DNA from: Planctomycetota bacterium
GTDB lineage: Bacteria; Planctomycetota; Planctomycetia; Planctomycetales; Planctomycetaceae
Direction: 5' to 3'
Assembly (NCBI GenBank): GCA_030836185.1
Contig: JAURQH010000047.1
Coordinates: 1-64,000 of the forward strand
DNA length: 64,000 bases
Each line of letters opens with the position of its first letter. The first letter of the stretch is position 1. Below the pieces are notes generated by a model. It searched no databases. It saw nothing but the letters and a program-made list of their open reading frames with translations, and was not told the origin of the DNA. This document shows positions 9,458-18,820 of the stretch, piece by piece. The translations under genes and the position numbers were made by a program.

Positions 9458-10753
9458 ATGAGTCATATTTTTCACATCAATCGAGGACATCAATTAAATC
9501 GTCGGACGCTGCTCAAAGGAGCGGGAGTCGCGATGAGCTTGCCTTGGCTATCGGCCATGCAACGTGCATTTGCCGGTCCGGGAGAGTCCGCACCTCCACG
9601 CCGTTTTGTCGCGATGACTTTGGGCCTTGGTTTGATTGGAGACAATCTGAATCCGAAACAGGGTGGCAAAGATTACGAATCGAGTCTTTATCTCAAAGCT
9701 CTCGAAGATATTCGCGACAAGTACACCGTGGTCTCGGGGTCATCGCATCCTGGGGTGACAGGTGGACACCGCGCGGAAGCCAGTATTCTGACCGCTCAAC
9801 CGATGGGGCGAGATGGACAGGCGAGTAATTCGATCTCCATCGATCAACACATGGCCAAGTATCTCGGTCATCACACGCGGTTTCCGTCATTGGTTCTCAG
9901 CAGTCGAGGCAGTAACAGCCCGTCTTACACCGAAAACGGTTCGATGATCCCCGCTGCGGACTCGCCTTCGCGATTGTTTACACAACTTTTTATTAACGAT
10001 TCTCCTGCCGAGCAGAAACGACAAGCCCGCCGATTGCAGGAAGGTCAAAGCATCATGGACTTGGTGCAGGACGATTCCAAACGGCTGTCGAAACAATTAG
10101 GCAAAGGTGATCAGGACCGCTTGGATGCCTATTTCACCAGTGTCCGCGATTTAGAAAATCGGTTGGCGGCATCAGAAGCTTGGGTCAATCAACCAAAACC
10201 GAAAGTCGATGCCAAGAAGCCTGTCGATATCCGCAACAACAACGACTTCGTCGGACAACAAAAGTTGATGACCGACATGATCAAACTGGCTTTGAAGACC
10301 GATTCGTCCCGCTTCATCACTTATCACTTGGGGAGTGGAAGTGGAGTTGTCCCCATCGAGGGTGTGGATGAAGGGTATCACTCACTCAGTCACCACGGAC
10401 GCGATGAAGAGAAGCTGGAACAACTGGCACTTGTCGAAGCCGCCATTATTGCGGCCTGGGGCGATTTCCTCCGCGAATTGGATGCCGAAGATGACAACGG
10501 TCATAGCCTGCTCGATCAGACCTCGGTCTTCCTCACCAGTAACCTGGGCAATGCCTCGAACCACGACAACCGCAACATGCCGGTCTTGTTGGCGGGTGGC
10601 GGATTCCAACATGGTCAGCACTTGGCATTCGACCAGAAAAACAACTACCCGTTGCCGAATCTTTATGTCAGCGTGTTACAACGCATGGGCTTGGAAACTG
10701 ACCAATTCAAGACAAGTACGGGAACTCTGACCGGTTTGGAGATAAAGTCGTAG
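9458..10753 (+). CDS. DUF1552 family protein, Tat-exported
   Basis: 431 residues. The N-terminus carries [10 protein letters not shown] followed by a hydrophobic stretch, a twin-arginine signal, so the protein is probably exported folded. The body matches DUF1552 proteins, which resemble the sulfatase-like DUF1501 group and are nearly always encoded next to a DUF1592 cytochrome, as here. A conserved-looking HLGSGSG and a C-terminal [11 protein letters not shown] segment are visible. The two genes probably form an operon (34-base gap). Function unknown; a periplasmic enzyme passing electrons to the cytochrome is a reasonable inference only. Confidence 0.88.
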   Translation: MSHIFHINRGHQLNRRTLLKGAGVAMSLPWLSAMQRAFAGPGESAPPRRFVAMTLGLGLIGDNLNPKQGGKDYESSLYLKALEDIRDKYTVVSGSSHPGVTGGHRAEASILTAQPMGRDGQASNSISIDQHMAKYLGHHTRFPSLVLSSRGSNSPSYTENGSMIPAADSPSRLFTQLFINDSPAEQKRQARRLQEGQSIMDLVQDDSKRLSKQLGKGDQDRLDAYFTSVRDLENRLAASEAWVNQPKPKVDAKKPVDIRNNNDFVGQQKLMTDMIKLALKTDSSRFITYHLGSGSGVVPIEGVDEGYHSLSHHGRDEEKLEQLALVEAAIIAAWGDFLRELDAEDDNGHSLLDQTSVFLTSNLGNASNHDNRNMPVLLAGGGFQHGQHLAFDQKNNYPLPNLYVSVLQRMGLETDQFKTSTGTLTGLEIKS

Positions 10754-10825
10754 AAATGCGGGCTATTTGGTTTGAGCGGTTGGCAGAATAATTTATTCGT
10801 CAAGAATCGCAACGAAAGTTTCCCT

Positions 10826-11569
10826 ATGAAACCAACGGCAATGGAACCTTTTGGGCATAGTTGGCGTTGCCATGTTTGTAGAGCATCCATTGTCATACAG
10901 GCGAGTTTCTTCGGCGATGCCACATGTTCAAAATGTGGTAGTCTTCTCTGGCCTCGCCCTCCTCGGGATCAAAAAGCAGTGCGTTCAAGGAACCGGCTTT
11001 CTCATGCGGGGGCTAAGTTCGGAATTGATCGAGAAAATCGTAGTTGGAAAATCCAATTCTCTCATGTCGAGATGGAAGAGATTACGACGGAGCAATTGAA
11101 ACAAATTGGAACAATCACAGAGCTCTATTTGTACGACTGTCGGATCTCGAAATATTCACTTTCGATACTGAGTGAGCTGCGTACATTAGAAGTGCTCGAG
11201 TTGGGCTGCACAAACATCACGGAAAATTCGCTCGCTCTGGTGAATCGTTTAACTCAATTAGAGTTGCTGGCTCTGGATGAGACAAATATTACCGATGAGT
11301 CGCTTGGGCAACTGTATCAATTATCAAATTTGTGGTCTCTGGATCTCGACCAAACGAAAATACAGGGAACAAACTTGGCTCAGCTTCCTTTCATTGGTCA
11401 ATTGGAATGCCTCTCACTTTCTCAAACAAACATTGATGATCAAGCATTGGATCAACTCCACTTTGCGACCAAATTGGAAGAACTCTGGGTAGAAAATACG
11501 AAAGTGACAGCCAGAGGATTGCGCAGAATTAAAAAACGGCTTCCGAATTGCATTATTCATAGTTCGTAG
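10826..11569 (+). CDS. Leucine-rich repeat protein with N-terminal zinc ribbon
   Basis: 247 residues from the ATG at 10826, preceded by GAAAG; an upstream TTG at 10772 in the same frame is less likely. Residues ~13-40 have two CxxC pairs (CHVC and CSKC), a small zinc ribbon. From ~90 on come about six 23-24-residue leucine-rich repeats of the pattern LEVLELGCTNIT, LELLALDETNIT, LWSLDLDQTKI, a bacterial LRR style frequent in planctomycetes. No signal peptide, so probably cytoplasmic. The role is unknown; protein-protein binding is the usual guess. It follows the DUF1552 gene closely but has its own composition. Confidence 0.7.
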   Translation: MKPTAMEPFGHSWRCHVCRASIVIQASFFGDATCSKCGSLLWPRPPRDQKAVRSRNRLSHAGAKFGIDRENRSWKIQFSHVEMEEITTEQLKQIGTITELYLYDCRISKYSLSILSELRTLEVLELGCTNITENSLALVNRLTQLELLALDETNITDESLGQLYQLSNLWSLDLDQTKIQGTNLAQLPFIGQLECLSLSQTNIDDQALDQLHFATKLEELWVENTKVTARGLRRIKKRLPNCIIHSS

Positions 11570-11763
11570 GAAAACGCGGGCTGATCGATTTAATGTTTCA
11601 CCCGCTTCCAATACTAGGTTCGAGTTACTTTCATTCGGTTTAACACGCTATTTATGCTGAAATAATGGGCAGATCGAAGCTTTAGTTGTTAATGATATCC
11701 GTCTCGACTAACGTATCAGGCAGAGAGAAATCAACGCCTCGTTCCGTGAGAAGACCACACATC

Positions 11764-12807
11764 ATGAGATATCTATCACTCGTCATCACACTGCTCATTA
11801 CCAACAGCTATCAATTAACCGCCGAAGAACCATTTGCGTTCAAATATCGCAAGCCGAGAGAATACAAGCTGACAGCTCGCGCGAGTGTTCTCGATTCGCG
11901 TGCGAAAGAACATCCTGAAATCGACTTTGTCTTCGAGAAGGGTGGCAAGGTTCAGGACTTACAGCACGCGATTGTCAATACACGAGTCAGGCCTCGTGGG
12001 AAACTCGTCATTTGGTTGATGGGTTACAACGACCAATTGTTTGAGCGCATTAGTAGTTACGGCTTACACGGTATTCAGGTCCATTATGCCAATCGCTGGT
12101 TCTCGAAAGTGTGTCAGGAGAATCCGGTCGGAGAACATTGTCGTGGGAATGTGCGACTCGAAGCGGCCACCGGGGAAGACTTCAGCGATCAGGTCAACAT
12201 TCCACAACCGGACGGCATGATGGAGCGGTCTTATCAGTTTGTGAAGTGGCTGTCGAAGAAAAACCCACAGGCGAATTGGGAATACTTCATCGACAAAGAG
12301 AAGAAACAACTGCGCTGGGAACATGTGATTATCGCAGGTTCGTCTCACGGCTCGACCACAGCCGCACGGTTTGCCAAACATCAGAAAGTGAGTCGTGTCG
12401 TGATGTTCTGTGGCGCTCGCGATCAATTGCAGTCTTGGCAGTCGTTGCCGTCAGCAACTCCCGCCAATCGGTTCTACGGATTTTCACATGTCCTCGACAG
12501 TGGTTGGACAGCCGATCATTACTGCCGAAGTTGGGAACTGATTGGTCTTCACGAGTATGGTCCGATTGTCGAAGTAGACAAGACAAAGTCGCCCTATGGT
12601 CATACACGCCGATTGACGACCGATTTTGATGTCAAAGGGAATACTCGCCGCGCCCACAGTTCAGTTGTTCCAGGAGGGAATGCGGGCAAGAACAAGCGGG
12701 GTGACTATCTTCATGAAGATGTTTGGCGTTATATGTTTACTCACAATAACGATTATTTTGGCAATGCAGTCCCGATGGACGACAGTTGTGAGAAGGATCA
12801 ACGATGA
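11764..12807 (+). CDS. Secreted alpha/beta hydrolase-like protein (BPSS1187-like)
   Basis: 347 residues. The ATG at 11764 is chosen because it starts the signal peptide (MRYLSLVITLLIT...); the frame is open upstream from 11686. A nucleophile elbow AGSSHGST sits after a predicted beta strand (HVIIAG), as in alpha/beta hydrolases, and a C-terminal AHSSVVPGG may carry the catalytic His. The pattern recalls the BPSS1187 family, which is common in planctomycetes and without a known substrate. No partner is evident; the LRR gene lies upstream and the histidine kinase downstream. Hydrolase activity is inferred from the motif. Confidence 0.65.
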   Translation: MRYLSLVITLLITNSYQLTAEEPFAFKYRKPREYKLTARASVLDSRAKEHPEIDFVFEKGGKVQDLQHAIVNTRVRPRGKLVIWLMGYNDQLFERISSYGLHGIQVHYANRWFSKVCQENPVGEHCRGNVRLEAATGEDFSDQVNIPQPDGMMERSYQFVKWLSKKNPQANWEYFIDKEKKQLRWEHVIIAGSSHGSTTAARFAKHQKVSRVVMFCGARDQLQSWQSLPSATPANRFYGFSHVLDSGWTADHYCRSWELIGLHEYGPIVEVDKTKSPYGHTRRLTTDFDVKGNTRRAHSSVVPGGNAGKNKRGDYLHEDVWRYMFTHNNDYFGNAVPMDDSCEKDQR

Positions 12808-12829
12808 GTTTAACGGTTTGAGGCAGAAA

Positions 12830-12886
12830 AGAGCATGATCTGCTCTGAAAACGAGAGAAAATCGTTGGAACCGGTTAAAAGCCGGT
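12830..12886. other. Two small hairpins between the hydrolase and kinase genes
   Basis: AGAGCA/TGCTCT (12830-12835/12841-12846) and ACCGG/CCGGT (12870-12874/12882-12886). Neither is followed by a T-run. They may end or stabilise the upstream transcript. Confidence 0.35.
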
Positions 12887-12946
12887 CCTAGAATGGATGT
12901 GTCGCAATCGTTCAGCGCTCCACACACCTATCTCAGAGAACTTGCG

Positions 12947-15829
12947 ATGGATCAAGCCCCATCATCGAAGACATCACCATCTGGTAAGAATCTCAATCGA
13001 TTGTTACACGATACCGATTCGTTGTATCTGTCTCTGGTTGAAAATCTCCCTGTCAGCGTCATCCGTAAAGATTCCGAAGGCCGAATTGTTTTTGTGAATG
13101 AACGATTTTGCCAGGAAGTCGATAAGTCGATGGATGAGTTGTTAGGACTCACCGACTACGACTTGTTTCCTGCCGAGCTGGCAGAAAAATATCAACAAAA
13201 CGACCGCGATGTCATGCAGCAAGGCGAAGTCTTCCACGATGTGGAAGAACATAGCTTGCCCGACGGCAGTTGCCGATACGTGGAGCTTTTCAAGTCTCCC
13301 GTTAAAAACGACGCGGGAGAAGTGACCGGTTTGCAGTGTATCTATTGGGATGTCACTGAGCGGCATCAGATGGAAGCTCGGCTCTCTTACGAGCGACATT
13401 TGCTCGATAATTTGATGGACCACCTCCCCGACAGTATTTACTTCAAGGATCTCGACAGTCGTTTTATTCGTGTTAACAAAGGTTTGACACAAAAATTCGG
13501 ACTTCAAGATCCTGATGATGTGATGGGGTTGACGGACGCAGACTTTTTCTCTCCCGAGCATTATCGGGAGGCAAGCGAAGACGAACTGAAAATCATTGAA
13601 ACTGGCAAACCGATTCTCGGAATTGTCGAACGTGAAGTCTGGCCGGATGAACGAGAAACCTGGTGCTCGACCAGTAAACTTCCGTTGCGTGACGAACACG
13701 GAAAAGTGATCGGGACATTTGGCGTCTCACGCGATATTACTTTGCAAAAAAAAGTGGAAGAAGATTTACGCATCGCCAAAGAGGCCGCCGACGAAGCCAA
13801 CAAAGCCAAGAGCGATTTTCTAGCCAACATGAGTCACGAAATTCGCACGCCGATGAATGGCATCATAGGCATGTCGGAACTCTTAATGAACACAGAGCTC
13901 GCACTAGAACAACGCGACTATCTGAATATGGTCAAACAGTCGGCCGATGCCTTGATGCGATTGTTGAACGACATTCTCGACTTTTCCAAAATTGAAGCCG
14001 GCAAGCTCGAACTTGAATCGATCAATTTTCATTTGCGAGACACTGTCACGAACACCGTAAGAACACTGTCAGCACGTGCTGCCGAGAAAGGGATTGAGCT
14101 GGCGTGTCGAGTGGCTCCTGGAATTCCCGAACATATGCAGGGAGATCCGGGACGATTGCGTCAGATTATTGTGAATCTGGTCGGTAATGCGATCAAGTTT
14201 ACGGATTCGGGCGAGGTCTACGTGAATGTCGAACCGCGAGAAGTGACCGATCAGTCCGTCCAACTTCTTTTTTCGGTCAGCGATACCGGCATCGGCATCC
14301 CGAAAGAGAAACAGTCCAATATTTTTCAATCGTTCGAGCAGGTGGATTCCAGTACGACTCGAAAGTTCGGAGGAACCGGCTTGGGTTTGACCATTTCTTC
14401 TCAACTAGTCGACTTGATGGAAGGTCGTATTTGGTTAGAAAGCGAAGTGGGTAGCGGCACTACATTTTTCTTCACGGTCTCTTTAGCTCCCGCCGAAGAC
14501 CAAGTGCGACGCTTGCCAGCCCAACTCGATCAGTTTGAAGGAATGAAAGTGCTGGTTGTTGACGATAATAAAACGAATCGTCGGATTCTGGAAGAAGTGC
14601 TGAATAACTGGGGCATGAAACCTGTGATGGCAGAAAGTGGCTCCGAAGGATTGGCCGAATTGTATCGCAGTATCCACGAAGAGAACCCTATTCGTCTTGT
14701 CCTGCTCGACTGCATGATGCCCGGAATGAACGGCTTTCAATTCGCCGAACTTGTTCGAGCGAATCCTGATTTTGATGATACTGTCATGATCATGATTTCC
14801 TCGGCGATTCGTGCGGGTGATGCCTCTCGCTGCCGAAACTTGAAGATCGTCCGCTGTATTACCAAACCGGTGAAACAGTCTGAACTGCTCGATACGATTT
14901 TGACAAAGTTTGATCTGTCGTGGGTCAATAATCCTCGCACCATTGAAAATGATGAGGCAGAGGTTGTCGTCAAACGCGTGCTGTTGGCCGAAGATGGTCT
15001 CGTCAATCAGGAAGTCGCCGTAGGCTTTCTTGAACAACGGGGCCACCATGTCACCGTGGTAGAAAATGGCCAACAAGCGGTCGATTTACTGACTCAAGAA
15101 CAGTTTGACGTCATTTTGATGGATGTGCAGATGCCGGTGATGGATGGATTGCAGGCAACAGAGCTGATTCGCAAACGCGAACAAAAGACGGACGACCACA
15201 TCCCGATTATCGCTATGACTGCCAATGCGATGAAAGGGGATCGTCAGCGCTGTCTCGACTCGGGAATGGATGCGTACTTAGCGAAACCCGTTGATCGTGA
15301 AGAACTATGCCGACTGGTGGAAACGACTCTTTGCTCTGAGCCAAAAGAGACATCTGTGATTGAAAGGTTCACCGAGCCCGAGTTCCCTCACGAACAGGAC
15401 GCCGCCAATGAACCAATGATTAACTGGCAACGGATGTCAAAAAAATTACCAGGAGGTCTGGAAGGAGTTCGCAAGCTGGCGGGTATGTTCATTACAGAAT
15501 CACAACTCAAACTGAGAACGATTCAACATGAAATGCTCGATCTTTCTCAAATGGATGAACTGCGCAGAGCATGCCATACTCTGAAAAGCTCGGCAGGTAT
15601 GTTTGAATGTGATGCGCTGGAAGAACTGGCGTTTGAACTAGAACAGTTGGCCGATCAAGAGAAGCAAAAAGAAGTTCAAGTCCGATTCCCGGAACTTGAA
15701 CTACTCGTCAAGCAGACGCAGCAATGCTGCGAATACTTTTTAACCGCAACAGACACGAGTCTCTCTGACAACTCGATCTCCTTAAGAGAGGTGAAGGTGT
15801 GGCGTGGCAACAATTCTGATCGTCGATGA
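12947..15829 (+). CDS. Hybrid sensor histidine kinase: PAS-PAS-HisKA-HATPase-REC-REC-HPt
   Basis: 960 residues from the ATG at 12947; an in-frame ATG at 12893 is also possible, and neither has a strong ribosome site. No membrane segment, so cytoplasmic. Two PAS domains lie at ~10-270, each ending in a DVTER or DITLQ-type junction. HisKA has SHEIRTPMNG with phospho-acceptor His297. The ATPase domain shows the N box (NLVGNAIKF), DTGIGIPKE and GGTGLGLTIS. Two receiver domains follow: VLVVDDN...LLDCMMPGMNG and VLLAEDG...LMDVQMPVMDG. A C-terminal HPt domain carries CHTLKSSAGMF. This is a complete internal phosphorelay in a BarA/ArcB-like order. The last 26 bases overlap the next gene, whose receiver is the likely output. 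Confidence 0.93.
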   Translation: MDQAPSSKTSPSGKNLNRLLHDTDSLYLSLVENLPVSVIRKDSEGRIVFVNERFCQEVDKSMDELLGLTDYDLFPAELAEKYQQNDRDVMQQGEVFHDVEEHSLPDGSCRYVELFKSPVKNDAGEVTGLQCIYWDVTERHQMEARLSYERHLLDNLMDHLPDSIYFKDLDSRFIRVNKGLTQKFGLQDPDDVMGLTDADFFSPEHYREASEDELKIIETGKPILGIVEREVWPDERETWCSTSKLPLRDEHGKVIGTFGVSRDITLQKKVEEDLRIAKEAADEANKAKSDFLANMSHEIRTPMNGIIGMSELLMNTELALEQRDYLNMVKQSADALMRLLNDILDFSKIEAGKLELESINFHLRDTVTNTVRTLSARAAEKGIELACRVAPGIPEHMQGDPGRLRQIIVNLVGNAIKFTDSGEVYVNVEPREVTDQSVQLLFSVSDTGIGIPKEKQSNIFQSFEQVDSSTTRKFGGTGLGLTISSQLVDLMEGRIWLESEVGSGTTFFFTVSLAPAEDQVRRLPAQLDQFEGMKVLVVDDNKTNRRILEEVLNNWGMKPVMAESGSEGLAELYRSIHEENPIRLVLLDCMMPGMNGFQFAELVRANPDFDDTVMIMISSAIRAGDASRCRNLKIVRCITKPVKQSELLDTILTKFDLSWVNNPRTIENDEAEVVVKRVLLAEDGLVNQEVAVGFLEQRGHHVTVVENGQQAVDLLTQEQFDVILMDVQMPVMDGLQATELIRKREQKTDDHIPIIAMTANAMKGDRQRCLDSGMDAYLAKPVDREELCRLVETTLCSEPKETSVIERFTEPEFPHEQDAANEPMINWQRMSKKLPGGLEGVRKLAGMFITESQLKLRTIQHEMLDLSQMDELRRACHTLKSSAGMFECDALEELAFELEQLADQEKQKEVQVRFPELELLVKQTQQCCEYFLTATDTSLSDNSISLREVKVWRGNNSDRR

Positions 15830-16691
15830 CAACCCGCTCGACCGAGAGTTGGCCGCCGGTTTTCTACAGGAAGAGGGTCATCAAATCCGTTTTGCCGAGC
15901 ATGGGGCTGCCGGGCTTACGGCAATTCGGAAGTCGGCTCCCGATCTGGTTCTGACTGACCTCGACATGCCCGAACTCAATGGGCTTGAACTCGTCAAAGA
16001 ATTACAGGTCGAGTTTCCGTTGATTCCTGTGATTTTGATGACAGCAAAAGGGAGTGAAGAAATTGCTTCGACCGCGTTAAAAGCAGGAGCCTCCAGCTAT
16101 GTCCCTAAGCGTACTCTCGATTCTGGTTTGTTGGAGACCGTGCGTATTGTGCTCGATTCGGCACGCACCGACCAGATGCGTAAAAAAGTATTTGCCGGGA
16201 TGATTTCGACAGAATCAAATTTTGAACTCGGATATGATCCTGGTGCAGTGATCGCGATGGTCGACCATTTGCGAGATTCGCTTGGATTGATGAAGTTGGT
16301 TCGTGAGGAAGATTTAACTCGCATTAGTACTGCTTTGACCGAAGCACTCATCAACGCGATGGATCATGGGAATTTGGAGTTACAATCAAGTTTACTGGAT
16401 GGTGACGACCCTTCCGAGTATCACCAATTACGTGCACAACGAATACAGGAAGCACCTTACAAAGACCGACGATTACACATACAGTCTCGGATTAACCGGA
16501 TGGAAGCTGTCTTCACGATTGCCGACGAGGGACCCGGGTTTGATGTTTCAAAGATTCCCGACCCTACGGATCCCAAAAACTTGATGCGACCTCACGGTCG
16601 AGGACTGCTACTGATCCGAACCTTCATTTCTGATGTCACATTCAATGACAAAGGAAACGAGATCTGCTTGCGAATTCCCAAAACAACCTAG
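15804..16691 (+). CDS. Response regulator with RsbW-like ATPase output domain
   Basis: 295 residues, GTG start at 15804 inside the end of the kinase gene (26-base overlap), suggesting translational coupling. A receiver domain occupies ~1-120, with ILIVDDN, phospho-acceptor Asp52 in LTDLDMPELNG and the lysine in VPKRT. After a linker comes a GHKL ATPase of the RsbW/anti-sigma type: EALINAMDHGN (N box), IADEGPGFD (G1) and PHGRGLLLI (G2). Such proteins usually bind an anti-anti-sigma factor or act as serine kinases, so the pathway probably controls a sigma factor or a partner-switching module. No STAS or sigma gene lies in the window. Confidence 0.88.
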   Translation: MATILIVDDNPLDRELAAGFLQEEGHQIRFAEHGAAGLTAIRKSAPDLVLTDLDMPELNGLELVKELQVEFPLIPVILMTAKGSEEIASTALKAGASSYVPKRTLDSGLLETVRIVLDSARTDQMRKKVFAGMISTESNFELGYDPGAVIAMVDHLRDSLGLMKLVREEDLTRISTALTEALINAMDHGNLELQSSLLDGDDPSEYHQLRAQRIQEAPYKDRRLHIQSRINRMEAVFTIADEGPGFDVSKIPDPTDPKNLMRPHGRGLLLIRTFISDVTFNDKGNEICLRIPKTT

Positions 16692-16721
16692 GATCGATCC
16701 CTCGCCTTCAGGCGTCATCAT

Positions 16722-17720
16722 TCATTTCAGTTCGGGATCTTTGCGGGCATCTTCCTGACGATACAAACTTGTTGAGATATATTGTTCGGGTGGCACTTCT
16801 TGCCCTTTGAAATGGGCGACGATCGATTCGACAACTTTCACTCCCATCCTGTCGGGAAACTGAATCGGGTCTGCGTAGATTTTGCCTTCTTTGATGGCCT
16901 GTTTACCCTCGGGTTGCCCATCGAAACCAATGATCACAATATTCTCACCGACCTTCGCTTTTTCGAGAGCAGCACGAGCTCCGAGTGCCGCGGGATCGTT
17001 AATAGCGAAGATCCCCACCAAATCGGGATTGCTCTGGATCGCATCTTCGGTCGCTTTCAGCCCAACGGCCTTATCGCCTTTACTTTCAATGGTATTAACA
17101 ATTTCAATTTTCGTCTTGGCTGTTTCATTGTGTGCGTTAATGATTTTCTGAAATCCCTCTTCCCGCAATTTACAGGATTCAGATCCTTCTTTGTTCAGAA
17201 CAATAATTTTTCCACCTTCTGCACCCAAAGCTTCGATCATGGCTTCGCCCGCTTTTTCGCCGCCTTCAAAATTATCGGTGGCGACTTGGGTCAAAATTTC
17301 AACACCTTCCTCATTGCAGGGTGTATCCACCGTGATGACCGGAATCCCGGCGTCATTTGCAGCTTGAATGCCGGAAACAATTGCCGATGACTTGACCGGG
17401 CTCACCACAATCACAGAGACATTCTGAACAATAAAATCATTGATCTGGTTGTTCTGAGTGGCCGCATCGTCGTTGGCGCTGAGAGCAATGACTTCGTAGC
17501 CAGACTTCTCAGCTTCCCTCTTGATATTGTCGGCAATCACTTTGAAAAATGGGTTATCAAACGTCAGCAATGAAACACCGATTATCCCACGTTTTTCCGA
17601 TTTCGCAGTTGCCGAAGAATCCCCGCTGCTTGAAGACTCCTCCGAACTCTCTTGGCAACCAGCGAGTGAAAAAGAAGAACCAATCGCCAGAATGATCAAC
17701 AAAACGATGCGGCGCTGCAT
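16722..17720 (-). CDS. Sugar ABC transporter substrate-binding lipoprotein (RbsB-like)
   Basis: 332 residues. The ATG at 17720 has AAGGA eight bases upstream; an in-frame upstream start at 17750 is less likely. A signal peptide ends in the lipobox SLAGC, then a Ser-rich linker, so it is membrane-anchored. The rest is a periplasmic-binding-protein type 1 fold: GVSLLTFDNPFF opening, ANDDAATQNNQIND, VVSPVKSSAI, ITVDTPCN, and FAINDPAALGA near the hinge. This resembles ribose/pentose binding proteins. No permease or ATPase gene is adjacent, so it is an orphan or serves a transporter elsewhere. It is convergent with the response regulator. Confidence 0.88.
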   Translation of the reverse strand: MQRRIVLLIILAIGSSFSLAGCQESSEESSSSGDSSATAKSEKRGIIGVSLLTFDNPFFKVIADNIKREAEKSGYEVIALSANDDAATQNNQINDFIVQNVSVIVVSPVKSSAIVSGIQAANDAGIPVITVDTPCNEEGVEILTQVATDNFEGGEKAGEAMIEALGAEGGKIIVLNKEGSESCKLREEGFQKIINAHNETAKTKIEIVNTIESKGDKAVGLKATEDAIQSNPDLVGIFAINDPAALGARAALEKAKVGENIVIIGFDGQPEGKQAIKEGKIYADPIQFPDRMGVKVVESIVAHFKGQEVPPEQYISTSLYRQEDARKDPELK

Positions 17721-17765
17721 AGAAATTTCCTTCTGAATCGAGAATGTCACGTATTGAAATGAAGA

Positions 17766-18722
17766 CTACTTGGAAGGCTCAGGCTGAGTCGTTGGAGTGG
17801 TGTTTCCCATCAACTCCCAAGCTGGCAGCCATTCTGTTTTAACCAGTTTCATTTTGTACTGATTGAGCATTCGCTCGTGCATATCTTTAAGATGCGCGGC
17901 TCCGTAGAAGATACCAATTTTCTTTTTACCAGCTTTGATTTGCTCTTCCATGACTTTTAACGCGACCTTGTTACGTTCGGTCAAAATGGTAGAACCATCG
18001 GGTCCGTTCAAAGCATCAAGCATCACATCGTTATTGCCGAGTTCTTCAGCCATGGCACGTTTGAGAACCATCGGTCCATTTTGACGATCAAAAATTGCCG
18101 CCAACAATACGGCATCGTTGATCTGAGAAGGTTTCTCTGCCTGTTGCGCCAAACTGGCTCGCATCATTGCGAGAAACATTTTCAACGGCGATTCGTTTTT
18201 CTGTTGCATCGATTCCCAAAATTCTTCGGGAGACATATCCGCATGCACAAAATTTTTCGCCTGGTAATCAATTTGTTCCAACTGAAATTCAAGCTGCAAG
18301 AGGTTCTTCATAAATTGCTGAATCGCTGAGACGGGGCTTGCGTCTTCACGTTTTCCATTCGCGGGAATTCGTGTCCCTTGCGGTGCCACCAATTCATAAA
18401 GTAGCGCATCATAAATTTTGAATCGTTCATCCAGTTTGTCGTAATAATGTTTATCGCCAATGTGGACAGCGCCAATCAAATCAACTGTGATTGTCGGCTT
18501 TCCTTTGCGTTTAAGTTCGTAGGTGGCGATGGCCGTATCGAGGGAAAGGAGTTGGCCGTCATCCTGCTTCAAAATTCGAATAAACCTTGGTGTTTCCGCT
18601 TTACGGGAATCTGTCTCGACTTCCGTTTTTTGTACGGGTGGCTTTGCAACAATCCAGTTCTGTACCAAAAAGAGCGATATGACCGCGATAACCAGTATTC
18701 TCGACCAGCGAACAATAGACAT
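17766..18722 (-). CDS. TraB/GumN-like secreted protein
   Basis: 318 residues from the ATG at 18722; an upstream TTG at 18758 in frame is less likely. N-terminal hydrophobic segment (~6-26) as signal peptide or anchor. Recognisable pieces of the TraB/GumN (Tiki-like) family: DLIGAVHIGD, ALLYELVAP and, near the end, IFYGAAHLKDM. In this family such histidine- and glutamate-bearing motifs form a metal-dependent protease-like site. The gene lies 45 bases upstream of the sugar-binding lipoprotein on the same strand, so they may be co-transcribed. The family match is by motif only. Confidence 0.6.
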   Translation of the reverse strand: MSIVRWSRILVIAVISLFLVQNWIVAKPPVQKTEVETDSRKAETPRFIRILKQDDGQLLSLDTAIATYELKRKGKPTITVDLIGAVHIGDKHYYDKLDERFKIYDALLYELVAPQGTRIPANGKREDASPVSAIQQFMKNLLQLEFQLEQIDYQAKNFVHADMSPEEFWESMQQKNESPLKMFLAMMRASLAQQAEKPSQINDAVLLAAIFDRQNGPMVLKRAMAEELGNNDVMLDALNGPDGSTILTERNKVALKVMEEQIKAGKKKIGIFYGAAHLKDMHERMLNQYKMKLVKTEWLPAWELMGNTTPTTQPEPSK

Positions 18723-18820
18723 GGTAATTTTCTTACTGATGGAAAGAGATTCATTCAAACACGAGGTTAGAATAAATTATACAGGATCATCCTCACGATT
18801 CAGAATGATTGTTGCCGTTC

